A stretch of 64,000 bases of DNA from Stereum hirsutum FP-91666 SS1 (Eukaryota; Basidiomycota; Agaricomycetes; Russulales; Stereaceae), in the NCBI RefSeq assembly GCF_000264905.1, contig NW_006763144.1, forward strand, positions 935,648 to 999,647, read 5' to 3'. Under the pieces are notes generated by a model. It saw only the letters and a list, made by a program, of their open reading frames with translations, did not search any database and was not told where the DNA came from. The stretch's first letter is position 1. Every line of letters starts with the position of its first letter. Below, in pieces: positions 1 to 12,450 of the stretch. A program made the position numbers and the translations under genes.

Positions 1-2252
1 GATGTCTCAGGGGCGGAGGCTGCGGTCGAAGTTGAGGACTTGCGGCGCCAGAGGCAGACTGTGAATTGCTTGGCGAATGGTGACCATGTCCGGTGAGGGA
101 AGTCAGCGAGGCCAAGTTCGTATGCGAATTGCTGCGAGAGTTGAGAGAGAAGGGAGAGGAGATGGTCGTGAACGGCTTCATGGAGATGTTGAAGAGGCCA
201 TGCGAGGCACGGCTCGCTGGGTTCTGCGCGTGCACGTATGTATCGTTTGGGTTTCCTGGCCTGCTCCCACCTGCATGAGGTTCTGGGCTTGGAGCACGAC
301 TCCCATGTCGACTAGGACGACGACTGTGCGCACGAGACCCCGGACGGCTGACGGGTTGGCTAGGAGGCGTTGTTGTCGGCGGAGTATCAATCGGTGGGTT
401 CTGCAGTCGGGGTGGTTCGTCCTGCGACAGAGAAAGCAGTAGCTCTGAGTTGACGTACTCCAGGTTTGCGCTTCCGGCATCGGCGTCGTTAGGTAGTTGA
501 GAGAGGATTTGTTGTGCGTCGAGCGGGGAATGGGGAGTGTGAGATCCAGAGGATAGAGTGGTTTCTGCGGGCTGTATAGGGTTGACGCCGTTGGTTACCC
601 ATGGGTTTGAAACGCGTAGGGTGGCTGCCTCTGGCAAGTACATGTTCGCTACGCGATCACGGACATGCGACGAGTAGCTCGGGAGCTCCATATCGTCCGC
701 CTGCTCATCCGCAATTTCTGGTCCTCCCAAAAGCAACCGACGAGTTTGAGCCGTAGCGGCACGGGCCTCGTCAATAAGCCTCCAGTCAAGGACGTGGAGA
801 GGTAACGAGCAGCGAAGTTCGGATGTGTGGCCGTCGAGATTGCTGATGAGGATACTCCAGCGGATACGGTGGCTGACGATGATGGGTTCGAGTGCATGAG
901 TGGGAGTAGCCGTTGATGGGACGACGACGTCGATGGCGGTGACTACATCCGAGTCCGAGGGCTCAAAATCAAGAGGGATGGAGTAGGAGGACGACGGAAC
1001 GGGCATGGGAGCCGCTCGCGACGATGGGCCCGCTTCGGACGCAGGAGTTTGGGAGTGAGAAGACGGTCCGGAGTCAGGACTGTGATTGTTGGGTTCGGAG
1101 GTGAGACCGGTCATCGGTGGGAAGTAGCCAGAGTGGTTCAGTGGCGAACTAGGCGTCCCGAGAGGACTGTTGCCGCCTGAGCCGTACGGCGTGACTGCAG
1201 CAGGGGTGGCGGGCATAGACTGTGTCGGTCGTGGCCCGTAGGAAGGCTGGTGTGCTGGAGTCCCGCGAGTGCGGTGTTGCTGGTGGTCGACGCAGACGGC
1301 ACGACCGTTAATGATTTCGTGCTTAGCCGAGACGACGGGTCTGGTGTTCTCTTGCCATCCTGCACGAGCGTAGAGCTTGACGGTCTCGTTGACCATCGTC
1401 GAAACGCTGAGAACGCGGGCACCTTTCGCAATCGGTTGGAATTTGACGACGGCGGTGAGCGTATCTCCGGCTGCCCATGCCTTGTGTGGGATCATGATGG
1501 AGTACATCAGTTTCTCGGGCCAGGTGTTCTCTATCTCGAGGGTCTGCTGATACTCGAGAGCCTCCGGAGCGAATGAGCGAGTGATGGAGACGGGGAGCTG
1601 AGCCAGGAGATTATGTGCAAACCCGGGCCGGACGGCGACAGCGCGAAGCTTGTAGGCCACTGATGCGCCACCGAAGACGCCTGTGCTAATGCTGGACGGT
1701 AGAGAGCCGCCAATGTGAAGTTGGAAGGGGAAGAGGTGGCGTCCAGCCTTTAGAGTGTGGTTGTGCTTCTTGTCGCCCTCGAGGAATGACCACTCATGGT
1801 TGCAGACGATATACGTCATACCAGAGCTGTTCAACATCATCCTACAAGGAGAACGGCGTGAGAAGGTAATTAAAGGTTAGAATGCCGATGGCGGTAACGT
1901 ACGGTTCGCTCGCGGTGGGCGGCAATCGCGCTTTGCCTCTGAATTGAAGCGTAATCTCCTTGAAGGATGTGGACTCTGCGAGATGAAGGACGACGTGACC
2001 AGAGAGGAGGGAAGGTGCGACGTCTACTCCTGTCCCCTTGAGGGCGAGGACGTCGGATGCGACGACGATCTCAAGGCTGGGAAGCTTCTCCTTGTCCTTG
2101 CCTGGCATTTCACCGTTATGATGATTGGGGTGGGCATGGCTGGAGATGCCTTGAAGAGCGTTATGTAGGGCATGGGAGAGGGACTCGACTTCCTGACGGG
2201 AACGGTGATCTTCGTGATTTGGAGAAGGGGGTCTTGTGAGGGAGAAGGACAT
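1..2252 (-). CDS. alpha-arrestin-like protein, 3' end beyond the left edge
   Basis: Arrestin-fold adaptor of the type that links plasma-membrane transporters to ubiquitin ligases for endocytosis. The first exon starts at the ATG at 2252 (MSFSLTRPPSPN), eight codons inside a longer open frame. An intron at about 1842-1902 separates it from a second frame that stays open to base 1. The N-terminal half has an arrestin_N-like strand (LLSGHVVLHLAESTSFKEI, FRGKARLP), then LKAGRHLFPFQLHI and GASVAYKLRAVAVRPG. The C-terminal half carries LEPIIVSHRIRWSILISN and LPSYSSHVRDRV, both typical of fungal arrestins. A Ser/Pro-rich segment at about residues 340-440 links or flanks the two halves. The 3' end is missing, so PY motifs for Rsp5 binding cannot be judged. 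The family call is firm; the cargo is unknown. Confidence 0.8.
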
Positions 2253-2583
2253 GGTTGATGTGGTGGAAGAGGGCAAATGGAAGACTGCCCGAGCGAGGCT
2301 CTGTGGCCTGAGCGGATGAGAGGAGTTGGAGGAGGACCGAATCTGGAAGCTGCTCTGCGGCTCGGCCCAATTTATTTGTTTTCCTCACCCAGATCTTCTC
2401 ATTTTTTATCGCCGGACCTCGCTGACGTCGCCGATCGAGATCGTAGCTATTCTTCTTCCGCAAACTTCCCGCAACAAAAATCCTCGACCGCTCCGCTCCC
2501 CTGATTAAGCCTGACTCCAGCGTTATCTCCAACCGTGCATTTTTCTGACATTTTCGTCGCTCGTCGTCGTCCGTCATCGTCCG

Positions 2584-3294
2584 TTGCCACCAGTCAGCTG
2601 CTTCGCCCCGGGCGAGTCGGAATGTCTGGTACCGCCTTTGGGGCTCTCGTCGGTACCCACCGTGTCGCTCGACGATGCAGACGGAGGTGGCCAGGCGATT
2701 CCAGGTACGGTTGTTCTTCCGACTTGCCAAGTCGCTATCGCACGCACGTTGTCCTGCCGTAGATCTTCCGGGCCGAGGCCTGCGCGGTGCATCGCGTTTG
2801 TTTCCTCGCTTTCCCGGACGTCTCCGAACAAACGCAAACGTTCAACTTCTTCATTTCCGGCACGCTTTTTAGACCTGAGCTCGCTTTCATATACGTCTTG
2901 CGCCATGATACTTACCGAAGTTCTCATTGCTATCTTTTCGCCTTTCTCATGCGTGTTCGTCTTCCGTAGCGTCGACGATCATCTCACCGCCTTGCACAGC
3001 TCTAAACGCTCCAGTCTGCGCAATATTTGGAGCTCGTTGACACGCTATATTTCTCCCGGTCGTGAGCCTCTTCGGGGCGGATTCGAATACGCACGCATCC
3101 GTGGCACTTCTCCTTGTGCTTCATCGCAGCGCTCTCAAGAATCATCATCACCACCCTCAATACTTTGGCTTCCATCTTCCACACAAATCGAGGCCGAGTC
3201 GACGACTATGCCACAAAGGTGGAGGTACCCTCCTCTCCATTCAAGGGCGAACACCGCTATGTCTCTAGACTCGGCTACTTCGTCCCTTTTCTAA
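2584..3294 (+). CDS. unassigned open frame, possible first exon of an unknown gene
   Basis: A 236-codon frame starting at ATG 2584 (MPPVSCFAPGESE). Its third codon positions are strongly pyrimidine or G rather than A, which resembles real coding sequence here. It has one hydrophobic patch (MILTEVLIAIFSPFSCVFVF) and a Ser-rich tail. Further plus-strand frames downstream encode hydrophobic pieces such as CFIAALSRIIITTLNTLASI (about 3113) and YAAFLAHNYVLMLGFGVWLA (about 4170), so this may be one exon of a multi-exon membrane protein reaching about 4330. I could not join these with convincing splice sites and recognise no family. A minus-strand frame over 2574-2927 also looks protein-like, so even the strand is uncertain. 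Confidence 0.28.
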   Translation: MPPVSCFAPGESECLVPPLGLSSVPTVSLDDADGGGQAIPGTVVLPTCQVAIARTLSCRRSSGPRPARCIAFVSSLSRTSPNKRKRSTSSFPARFLDLSSLSYTSCAMILTEVLIAIFSPFSCVFVFRSVDDHLTALHSSKRSSLRNIWSSLTRYISPGREPLRGGFEYARIRGTSPCASSQRSQESSSPPSILWLPSSTQIEAESTTMPQRWRYPPLHSRANTAMSLDSATSSLF

Positions 3295-5495
3295 GCATGT
3301 TCAACACCACATCCTGATGCAGGCCCTCTACAATACTATAGATAGCTATTTCGTCCCGGAGCCGCGGTATCTGCCATCTCGTCGGCGACCCATAGTAGGC
3401 ATGTCTGTTGTGTTTTCACCGAGCCGCATGCTCGAACACACCTATTCTTGTGCAGTCGAAGGCCTTGTCTGCTGGCATGGAGAACAGAGACCTCTGTTCT
3501 TCTCCTTCTCGCCCTCTTCCTTGTCCGTGTACTCAATATCCGAAGCTTGAAGCTTCGTTCTTTTCGATAATCTACTCGGCGACGGGCGTTCGTTCTCTCA
3601 GCAGGCAAGTCAGACAACAATCCTTATGTCTTTCTCTTCGAACCTCCCCGTTTGACATAATGGAAACTGATACAGGGTCTTACCGTAATACCGTAATTCC
3701 CTCGCACCTCATCGATGCGCCACAAATTCCGTCTCGAGCATATCTCTCCCGCAGTACCTCATCCGAGTCACCAATTGTCCATACGCCTCCGAGGATCAAG
3801 TACCACAACTGCAATACTTGTCATCTACACGTGCAGGCATGGTGGTAGCTCGCATCCGGCAAGCAATCTCGGATCCATCTCCGATTGTTCCTTCTGGCCC
3901 AGAACGGCACTACTTCTCCTGTGCCTTGGACAGTCACTGACAATACACACGCCGATCTGCATAACTTCGGGCCTCGAGGCCCAATCGAGGTACTCGAGCG
4001 CTACATGACTACCACCTTTGCTCCTCCTGCTTCGTCCTCATCGGCCACAAACACCACTTTATCTATCTTTACCTGTTCTGGCGCGACTGATCTCGGTGCC
4101 TCGGTGACACGTCGGGAGATCGCACTCGAAACTTTGTCAGTCTAAATGCTATGTATAACGGGCTCTTGCCGTATGCAGCCTTCCTTGCCCACAACTACGT
4201 CCTAATGTTAGGCTTTGGTGTATGGCTGGCTTTGCTCAGGGTAGGTTCTTCGACTTCTGGTGTTTTCGCTCGCTTCGAGAAGAGCGCCACAAAGGTTTTG
4301 GAACATGTGCTGTGTTGCCTTACCCAGTAGTCCCGCCGGGACTGTACGGTCAGTATGGCAACTTCGGATGATACTGTTCACCGCGCATATTCTCATGCAA
4401 TAAGGTTTGTGGACTGTTTAGCTATGCGGAGAGCTGCAATTATCGTGCGACGTATTCACTTCCGAATGTGAGGCTTTGCTCTCCCCGCGGCGATTGGGGG
4501 TTGATATTTCTGAGACGTCTTTGTTCTTCGAATACATTCATTCGAAAGTGCGCTCTCATCGGCAAAGCCAGCAAATATCCCTCCTCGCATGCAGGCCGCC
4601 TGCTGACCTCTATAATTTACCCTGACATTGCAGCATACCCACGGTCGGTAATATCGCCCACAATGCTGGTGCTAGACGGCGAGTTCAACGATGAATATGT
4701 CTTAGGCCTATTTACCACAAAATAGACGGACGTCTAAGTTCCCCCGAGGTCGCTTCGTGAAACATGAAGTGCTATTCGGACTACATTTCTTTCCGCGCTC
4801 CACCGGTGATAGAATGGCCCATCAACAAATCCTAAATACGCCGCACCCACCGTACTTAATCCACACGCTATTCCTCCTCATCAAATCATCCTTAGGATAA
4901 ATAGTCACAGAGATTAGCGCAGCCTCGAAGGACTTCGAAGGACGCTCTTGTTGACGGACTACAAATAGTCAAACGTTGCTGCATATAGTGTGGTATTTCC
5001 GAGGTTGTGTCGTGGATCGTGATGGCCAACTAAACTCGTTGTTGACTCGCTCGCTCGCAGAAAAGACGGATCAGGATCAGGAAAGTCTACATTATTTCCG
5101 CCCAAAACACGATATTTCTGCTCCCGAGACTAAAGTAGTAAGTATTCAATACTAGAAGATCGTTCTTAGTGAGTGTTGAGCGCTGAGCGCCGAGCAGTGC
5201 CACATACATCCGTGTCAGTGCATGGTCCGAGTGCGCTTCTCGACTTGCATTTATTCTCTATCAAGGTCGATGATGGTTGAAATGGGTTTTCTTGACAGAT
5301 TTCCTGCGTTCTTGTTCAACATCGCATACGGCGAACTTCACGGGGATAACCCGGAAAACACAAGCAAACACGATACTGATAAAAATGCTATCTACGATAT
5401 CAGGCGCTCTCGGGCTTTCGGACTTCAACTTTATCGAAAGATTGCAACTGAGCGCTCGACTCAACAGCGTCAGAGCGCCCAGGGTGGTTGTTGAT

Positions 5496-5535
5496 GTCTG
5501 ATGGGGATATGTTACGAGGTCTGATGGGGATATGT
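5496..5535. repeat. 17-bp direct repeat, 23-bp period, two copies
   Basis: The 17-base unit gtctgatggggatatgt occurs at 5496-5512 and again at 5519-5535, separated by six bases. It lies in DNA with no recognised gene and looks like a recent slippage duplication. Confidence 0.85.
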
Positions 5536-6540
5536 ACAAGTGTAGCTTATTGGCGGTGCAAAGGCCTCAGTGGCCGTCGGCTCTCCGCTGTTGAGGATCA
5601 GGACATCCTTTGATTAGACGTTAAATATAATTCGTGTTATGGCCAATGGTGGTGTATGATTCGACCAGGGCCAATAGAAAATCTTTTTTCTTCTTGTGAT
5701 CTGGTCGCTCGGACAGAATATGTGGCGCCAGGGAGTTCAGGACGACGAGTTCTTCGTATTGGCTGAGAGTATTGATTTCAAAACACCTGTAAATGTGCAT
5801 GAATCCTCAGTATAAAGCATTGCTTACAGTGTCAAGCGCAGGTCAATAATAATTTGTGCAACGACGATCCAACGCCACACGTAAAACTACAAGCGCAAGT
5901 CGGCACGGACTCCGAGCCCATCCGCACCGGCAAATATCGGAAAAACCGCATAGCGCGAGTCTGCTTTGAAACCACACGCATTGCACAGGGCACAGGCCGT
6001 AACAGAAGCTCTGGCAACGCGTACGGTTCATAACGGATCATGGATGTACTTTCGCTTCAGTCGAATGAGCAAGCAAGGCCGCCATGGCAGAGTCAGAGAG
6101 TGGGTCAAGGAAGCCGGTTTGCTCTGGGCCTGAGCTGGAGCTGTACGACAACTTCTGAAAGTTCGCTTCTCCCGTACTTACTGTAGACAGTGTGCGACGG
6201 TGAGAGAAACTCAGTAGGTACCGAGCGTTGCGGTCCGTATAGGAGCGTCGCCACCTACTCAGGTCGTATCCTTGGCGAAGACGAGCCCTGGTCCTGCCCG
6301 GACTGGTCTCGTCGGAGGATGATGAAGAAACATGAGTATGCAACGATGTTTACCGCAGTCGACCTCTGATTGAGCGGTGGTGTATTGCATAACAGATAAG
6401 CATAGCTAAGATGATTATGACATATAGAGTTGAAATATAATGATGAGTTATACGGCATGAAGTCTAGCAAATCCAAATATTCATCCGGAACAGAGCCCGA
6501 AAAGAGAGAGATACCCGGAGTCCACTCTTGCCGTCTGGAT

Positions 6541-9003
6541 CTACGCCTGGTATAAAGCGTCCAAGAAGGCTGACGCAAGTGTACCGACCATCTGAGGGCC
6601 AACAGCGCTCGATTGGCCGAGACCTGGAAACCGCGATGTTAGTAAGTCTCTCGGTCAACGAAGGAGCTCGGTCTGTGATGTTGCTATCGGGGAAATGTGT
6701 AGGATCGAACATACCGTAGACGGCAACCATGTTGCCCGCACCAGGAGGCGATCCTCGCGCCTCTTTGATTGACTCTTTGAGGTCAGAGATTAACGTGTCC
6801 ACAACAGGAATTGTCAAACGCTAGAGGCCACAGAAAAAAGTGTTTTAGATCGTGAATTCCCGATCCCACTCGGAGCCGGGCGTCAAGGGTGAGTCGAGGG
6901 ATATATGGACATTCGACGTACCGTGCAGGCAATATGAACCGCGGACGGGTTTTGAATCGCATTCAAATGCCACCCCTTCTTCGCCATCTTGTCCCCGACC
7001 TCCAATACACTTACATTCGGTCTTCTCGAGCCGAAGGCGACGACAGACGCGGGCGGTTTACCAAGGATATAGAGTTCTGGGATTTCGGACTTGATGCGGG
7101 ATTCAATCAATTTGGCCGCGCCGACGATGTCGCGACAGGACGCAATGTATCCTCTACACATTATGAAACATGATGAGCGGAGGTTTGGATGGTCAAGGAA
7201 GAGGAAAGCACGTACTCTTCGCCCATGTGTTGCATGACTGCCCATGCACCTGCGATGAGGGCACCTGGACTAGACACAGATAATTTAGTATTGGACTGAT
7301 CCCTACGGACAGATAAAAAGATATGGACACACCGCGAACCGGAGAAACCAGGGCTTGCGTAGAGGCCACCTGAAAGAAGCTGTCGTCAGACTTTGAGGCG
7401 CTCCGTGTTGGGCAGGAAGTTAAACGTACCGGCCCATTCGGGGTTGACGTAGTACTGGTGTTGCCTGAGCTCTTTTGACCGGTACATTACAACGGACGAG
7501 CCCTGCGGAATACCGGAATCAACACCGTATCAACTCTGAAGCTTGTTGCTATATGTGCGTACCTTTGGTGCAAAACCATACTACAAACAAGTAAACAACA
7601 TTATATCTGTAAGCGCGACGACTATCAGTGGAAGTGAAAGGAATGCCCACTTTGTGTGTATCACAGCTGATACTGGTTACGCCCTCCACTCGGAAGTCGA
7701 ACGGCTCGACGGGGAAGCCTGCCTTTTCCAAGAAAGGCATGATGAAGCTACCTAGACAACAATCGACGTGCAGACCAATATTGTGCTTCTTCGCGAGTTT
7801 CCCAAGAGCAACAATGTCGTCCTGACAGCCATCCGGGAAGTTGATCGCAGAGCCTACGACCTGTAAAGTGTCAGATTTGAATATAGAAACCCAATGGAGG
7901 AGAGGTATACCATGATAGTGTTGGCGTTGCTACAGAGGACAGAGCGTTAGTGGTTTACTGAGCGAAGCAATCAGTGCTTTGCATGAAGACAAACATTGCG
8001 CGAGCCACACGCTTGATGTCTACTTTGCGCGTGGTGGGGTCGACTGGGATGGTATGTAGCTTGATTTTGAAATATGCCGAAGCTTTGTCAAACGCTGCAT
8101 GTGCAGAGGCAGGGATGATCCTATCGTCGAAATAGAACTTCAGCCCACCGTTTTTCAACGAGGAAGGTTAGAAGAAAGACAAACATTTCAGGTTGCGTGA
8201 TACCCTTGACCACTCTCGCCCAGTCTCTGTGCGTCTTGCAGGCCATGATGATGGACTCAGTGCCACCGGATGTTGTGGCTCCAGCACCATCGGGGTGGTT
8301 GTACATCCTCAGGCACATGGCGACGACTTCGGCTTCCATTTTGCGGATAGCAGGGAATACGTCGGGGTGCAGAGGGTTTGAAACGCAGTACTTTGAGAAA
8401 GCGGCGACGATGATTTCCTCCATGTCCTCTCCGCCATCTTGTAAGACTTGTTCAGCAGAGCGCCAGCTTCACAGAGCCGAGGATAGAGGAACTCACGGTA
8501 AACAGCTCCCGAAAGCTTTCCTTCTTTGTAATCAGTATGCGATTTTCCTTCTGTATCCATTTTGTCCATCTCCTCCAATATCCACTCCAGTGACTTACTC
8601 TCCTGCGGAAGGGCCAGATGTCTTACCACGTCCTCTCCTTGCGGAACAAGTTGCTCTTGTATCATAGCTTTGGCCCTACCCATCTCAACCTCCACTTTTT
8701 GCCTCATAGACGGCATACGAAGGGCCAGAAGGACAACTTGCTATACATCGAAATAGTACGCAGGCGCGTGCCGGTTGTGGGTTGATAATGAGCGACGTGT
8801 TGACTTGTATGATGAAAGTCACGCACTTGAGCAGCCCACTTGTACATCTCACCGACAGTGTTTCGCAGCCCTCTAGCACGAACATGTCTCCATCCCTTGA
8901 GCGAGTATGTCAATACAACATATAGAACAAGCAGGTTTTTGGCGTTCTCCGTCGACGACTGTAACCTAGACCGTAACGGCGAGAAGAGATTAATTGAGGA
9001 CAT
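6541..9003 (-). CDS. DPL1: sphingosine-1-phosphate lyase (PLP-dependent)
   Basis: Cleaves long-chain base phosphates to a fatty aldehyde and phosphoethanolamine, the exit step of sphingolipid catabolism, at the ER. The start at 9003 ([14 protein letters not shown]) is followed by a single membrane segment ([12 protein letters not shown]) as in the family. In order are [24 protein letters not shown], the PLP-fold segment [34 protein letters not shown] and the glycine-rich GSAINFPDG. Next come [20 protein letters not shown] and the expected Schiff-base lysine in SISCDTHK, then [14 protein letters not shown] and [16 protein letters not shown]. The last exon, [17 protein letters not shown], ends at the TAG at 6541; its junction follows NMVAVYG with clean gt..ag. 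About 540 residues, normal for DPL1. It is divergent from the glyoxal oxidase across a 696 bp gap. Confidence 0.95.
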
Positions 9004-9699
9004 CTCTCTGGTTGATTTTCTCAGACGTGTTCCCCAGAGAGAGTGGCCGGCGAGGATAGAGGAAGGTGAAGAGATATGATTGCGTGGGCGTTGCCTTTTC
9101 GCTTTCGTTGTGAAAGGCTGAAGCTCAGTCGATTTCACGAGCGCGAGCTCGACCGTGTGATCGGGCTTGCTCGGGCCGACGCGTGGCTCAAGACGTAGGT
9201 GGCAATTATTCAAACGTTCATCGACATCGCCCATCCAACGCTCATCTCTTCAAGAGCCATGCTCGAAGCTCTGGTCTTGTTCTGTTATTTCCTAGAGTGC
9301 TCAGTACACGTCGCGAAATTAGAATTGTGGTATGTTTAGCAACCTCACGGTTCTGTGCGCCCGCAGCTCCCTGAGACTAGGTTCTCTGTAAATCCTCCTA
9401 TGACAAGAATAATCACCGGAAATTAGGTCCTCCGCACTTTGGGCCTCCTCGCCTCCACCTCACACGATGCCAGTCCATTGAGCATTGGATGCACGATGTT
9501 TTGTGACCGGTGACCTTCGTCGACCAGCTCACACCGTCTTGTGATCTAAATGAGGCTAGGGCGCGGTTGCAGATACTCAGGCTCTGAGTTTTCTCACTGG
9601 GCTTCTTCCATCATTTTCTTCCTCTCTCCAACTTCTCGTCGGACGTCTTTACTTGGGTGCATAATAGAAGCCAGCTACTCTCCTTGAAATATTGCAGCT
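9004..9699. promoter_or_regulatory. divergent intergenic region, DPL1 / glyoxal oxidase
   Basis: 696 bp between two divergent start codons, so it must hold both promoters. I see no conserved TATA arrangement and no additional coding frame that I would defend. Confidence 0.5.
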
Positions 9700-11979
9700 A
9701 TGTTTCTCTCCGTTCTGCTCAGGCTTTTGGGGCTGGCAACATGCTCCGTCTCTGTTCGTGCTCAAAGAGCTGGATCTTTCGAACAAGTGGGAGACACGCT
9801 TGTCAGTGCTATGATGGTGAGTGCTCTGTTTTACGCATTATATAATTGTTCGAAAAATTGATGTGAAGAATCTCTTCTTTGGAGATGTTTCTGGGAAACG
9901 AGGGCAAGGTCTACATTCTAGATAAAACCGAGGGGAACGAAGCACAAGTGAACGGCCACCCTGCCTGGGCATCGGTTTGGTACGCCCTATAACAACTGCA
10001 CTACCGGCATTGTTTGTGCTGACCTAACACTTTTATGATAGGGATGTAGCCTCCCGGACAGCGACTGTCATGGACGTTGAGACCAACCCCTTCTGTGCTG
10101 CAGGCATGCACCTTCCAAACGGTTCTTTCGCAACCTTTGGAGGGAACGGCGCTATCACTGTCGGCGGCAACATCGGTTCGAGCCTCAACCCTGATGGCGT
10201 CAGTGCAAGTTTCGACTCAACCTATCAAGACTTCGATGGCACCAAAGCCATCCGTATCATCACACCCTGCACCGGCGATGTATCGGAAGATCCGTCCTGT
10301 AGCTGGTACGATTCTCCTAACGGTCTGCAGATGGAAAAACAGAGATGGTATCCAGGTTGTGAGGCACTCGCAGACGGGAGTGTGGTGCTCATCGGTGGAT
10401 TCGTCAATGGAGGGTACATCAATCGAAATGTTCCCAATACGGATCCGTTAACGGAAGGATTGGCTGCAGAGCCGACATTCGAGTTTTACCCAGCGAATGG
10501 CAGGACCGCGGAGGTGATGCAGTTCATGGTCACGACAAGTGGGTTGAACGCGTATGCACATACCTATCTTATGCCTTCGGGCAAGATACTGGTCCAGGCA
10601 AATTGGTCCACAAGTAAGCCCGATATCACATTATGTCTCGAATATTTTCTGAAAACTTGTCCCCCTGGTCCCGAAGTTTTATGGGACTACACACAAAACA
10701 TCGAGACACCCTTGCCCGACATGCCAGGACATGTTGTTCGCGTGTATCCCGCCTCTGGGCCTGTTTCCATGCTCCCTCTCACCCCCGCGAATAACTGGAA
10801 TCCTACGGTTTTGTTCTGCGGAGGCTCTGACATGCCAGAAGAGGATTGGGGTAATTATAGTTTCCCGAGTGTCAATACCTGGGAGATTCCTGCCTCCGCG
10901 GACTGCCAGCGGCTTACGCCAGAACCTCTCGACGGCTCCACGCCAGAATACGAACAAGATGATGACATGCCTGTTGGTCGCACTATGGGCCAATTCATTG
11001 CTCTCCCAGATGGAACACTTCTTGTCGTCAATGGCGGTCAGAACGGCACCGCAGGTTAGTCACTTCCTTACTCTCTACACTTCATCATACTCATCAAGAT
11101 GCGACAACAGGGTACGCCGCACAAACCGGCCAAACCGCCTCCTTCAGCGACATGCCCTTTGGTATGTCCCTTGCGTCCAGTCTCGTAGGCCAACCAGCCC
11201 TATACAATCCAGATGCACCTAAGGGCAGTCGCTGGTCTACCTTAGGTTTCGACTCATCTTCCATCGCCCGTTTATATCACTCTTCCGCTCTCCTCCTGGC
11301 CGATGGATCCGTCTTTATCGCAGGGTCCAATCCCAACGTCGATGTCAACACCAGTACCGTCTTTCCTACCACTTACACCGCAGAGATTTTCTATCCACCG
11401 TACTTCAGCGCTTCCACCCGTCCCTTAACTCAGGGTGTCCCATCGGTGCTCTCCTACGGAGGGGATTTCTTCGATATCACCGTCACCCCGTCATCCTACT
11501 CTGGCCCTGCAAATGACGCGGCGGCGAATACTTCCATCTGGCTCATGCGTCCGGGATTTACGACCCATGCGATGAACATGGGACAGCGCGCTATGCAACT
11601 CAACAATACCTACTCGGTCGCATCAGACGGCTCTATCACTTATCATGTCTCCCAGCTCCCGCCAAACCCGAATCTGTTCCAGCCGGGACCGGCGCTTCTC
11701 TTCGTCACCGTCAATGGCATCCCCAGTAATGGAACACTGGTGAGAGTTGGGAGTGGGAATGTCGAGATGCAGCCGACATTCGATGTCTCTGAGTTGCCTG
11801 CGAGCCAAACTGCCGCGATAGAGTCTACAGGGTCGGGCAATGGAAGCAACGGTACTGATATGGCTGGAAAGAGCGGCGCAGGAAGCTTGACAACGTCGAT
11901 CATTGGGAAGGGGAAGCTTGTTGGGGTTTACGGTGCCGTGACGTTAGTGAGTATTGCATCTGGCATTTGGTGCTGGTGA
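9700..11979 (+). CDS. glyoxal oxidase-like copper radical oxidase (AA5_1), secreted, probably GPI-anchored
   Basis: Oxidises aldehydes such as glyoxal or methylglyoxal to acids, releasing H2O2 that fuels extracellular peroxidases. Exons by eye: 9700-9816, 9885-9979, 10042-10613, 10677-11054 and 11111-11979. The first gives a signal peptide (MFLSVLLRLLGLATCSVSV); the second gives MMMFLGNEGKVYILDK, a hallmark of the family. Expected catalytic residues are visible: the cross-linked Cys in NPFCAAG, the radical Tyr in RWYPGCEALADGS, the Tyr-His pair in ARLYHSSALLLADGS and the copper His in TTHAMNMGQR. The C-terminus is Gly/Ser-rich and ends in a hydrophobic stretch after GKGKLVGVYG, which suggests a GPI anchor. 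The third intron is 63 nt, a multiple of three with no stop, so it is easily misread as coding. Length is normal. Confidence 0.95.
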
Positions 11980-12450
11980 TTCCTGTTCTTGGGACCACGC
12001 GTTACGGGACATTGTCCGTGAGTTATGCTTTAGGACTTGGCCATCAATTCGTCTTGGGTACCCTCCCCGAGGACTTCAGTCGGACTGCCGTGGTTTTATT
12101 CATCTTTTTCTCTTCGGGACTCTGGGGTAATATCGACCGTAAAGCTGCATATTAGGGGCACTTTCAAGCATCACGTGTTCGTCTTGTCGCTCGTTACATT
12201 TCGTGTTGCCATCTTATTTTGAACATGAAAGATCAGATGCTGCTTTCTCCTCCAATCGAGTACTGCAGATATTCCGCACATAATGGTCGTTATGCCGAAG
12301 TCGAGCATGATACACTGACTCGTGGCTCTGGGAGGAATTGCATGTACGTTAGATATTGGCTATCTGATTGGACCCACAGTCTGCTAACTCAGACAAAGTC
12401 AGTTTGGTGCCTCTTGGATGTGATTCAGCTTCGGGAAGGTAAAACACACC
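11980..12450. other. convergent 3' region, no gene seen
   Basis: 471 bp between the stop codons of the glyoxal oxidase and the first oxidoreductase. Only short frames are present; it probably holds the two 3' UTRs and terminators. Confidence 0.5.

Larger units (their letters stand above)
2253..6540. other. long stretch with no firmly supported gene
   Basis: This 4.3 kb lies between the arrestin start and the 3' end of the S1P lyase. It contains one plus-strand frame with coding-like base use (listed separately), several short hydrophobic frames at about 3110-3320 and 4150-4320 that could be exons of the same gene, and a short direct repeat near 5500. I recognise no family on either strand between about 4400 and 6540. 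Confidence 0.5.

Noticed and set aside
1138..1431. 97-codon minus and 108-codon plus frames around 1138-1576
   Set aside because: Both are shadows of the long arrestin frame, which encodes recognisable arrestin blocks across the same DNA.
2161..2730. 189-codon minus frame overlapping the arrestin start
   Set aside because: It overlaps the arrestin first exon in another phase; the arrestin frame has clear family sequence and a proper splice site.
5222..5494. 90-codon plus frame near 5.3 kb, with an overlapping minus frame
   Set aside because: Neither has coding-like third positions or a recognisable motif.
6255..6602. Minus-strand frames over the 3' end of DPL1 and downstream (5832-6817)
   Set aside because: They overlap the last DPL1 exon in other phases or lie in its 3' region, with no family sequence.
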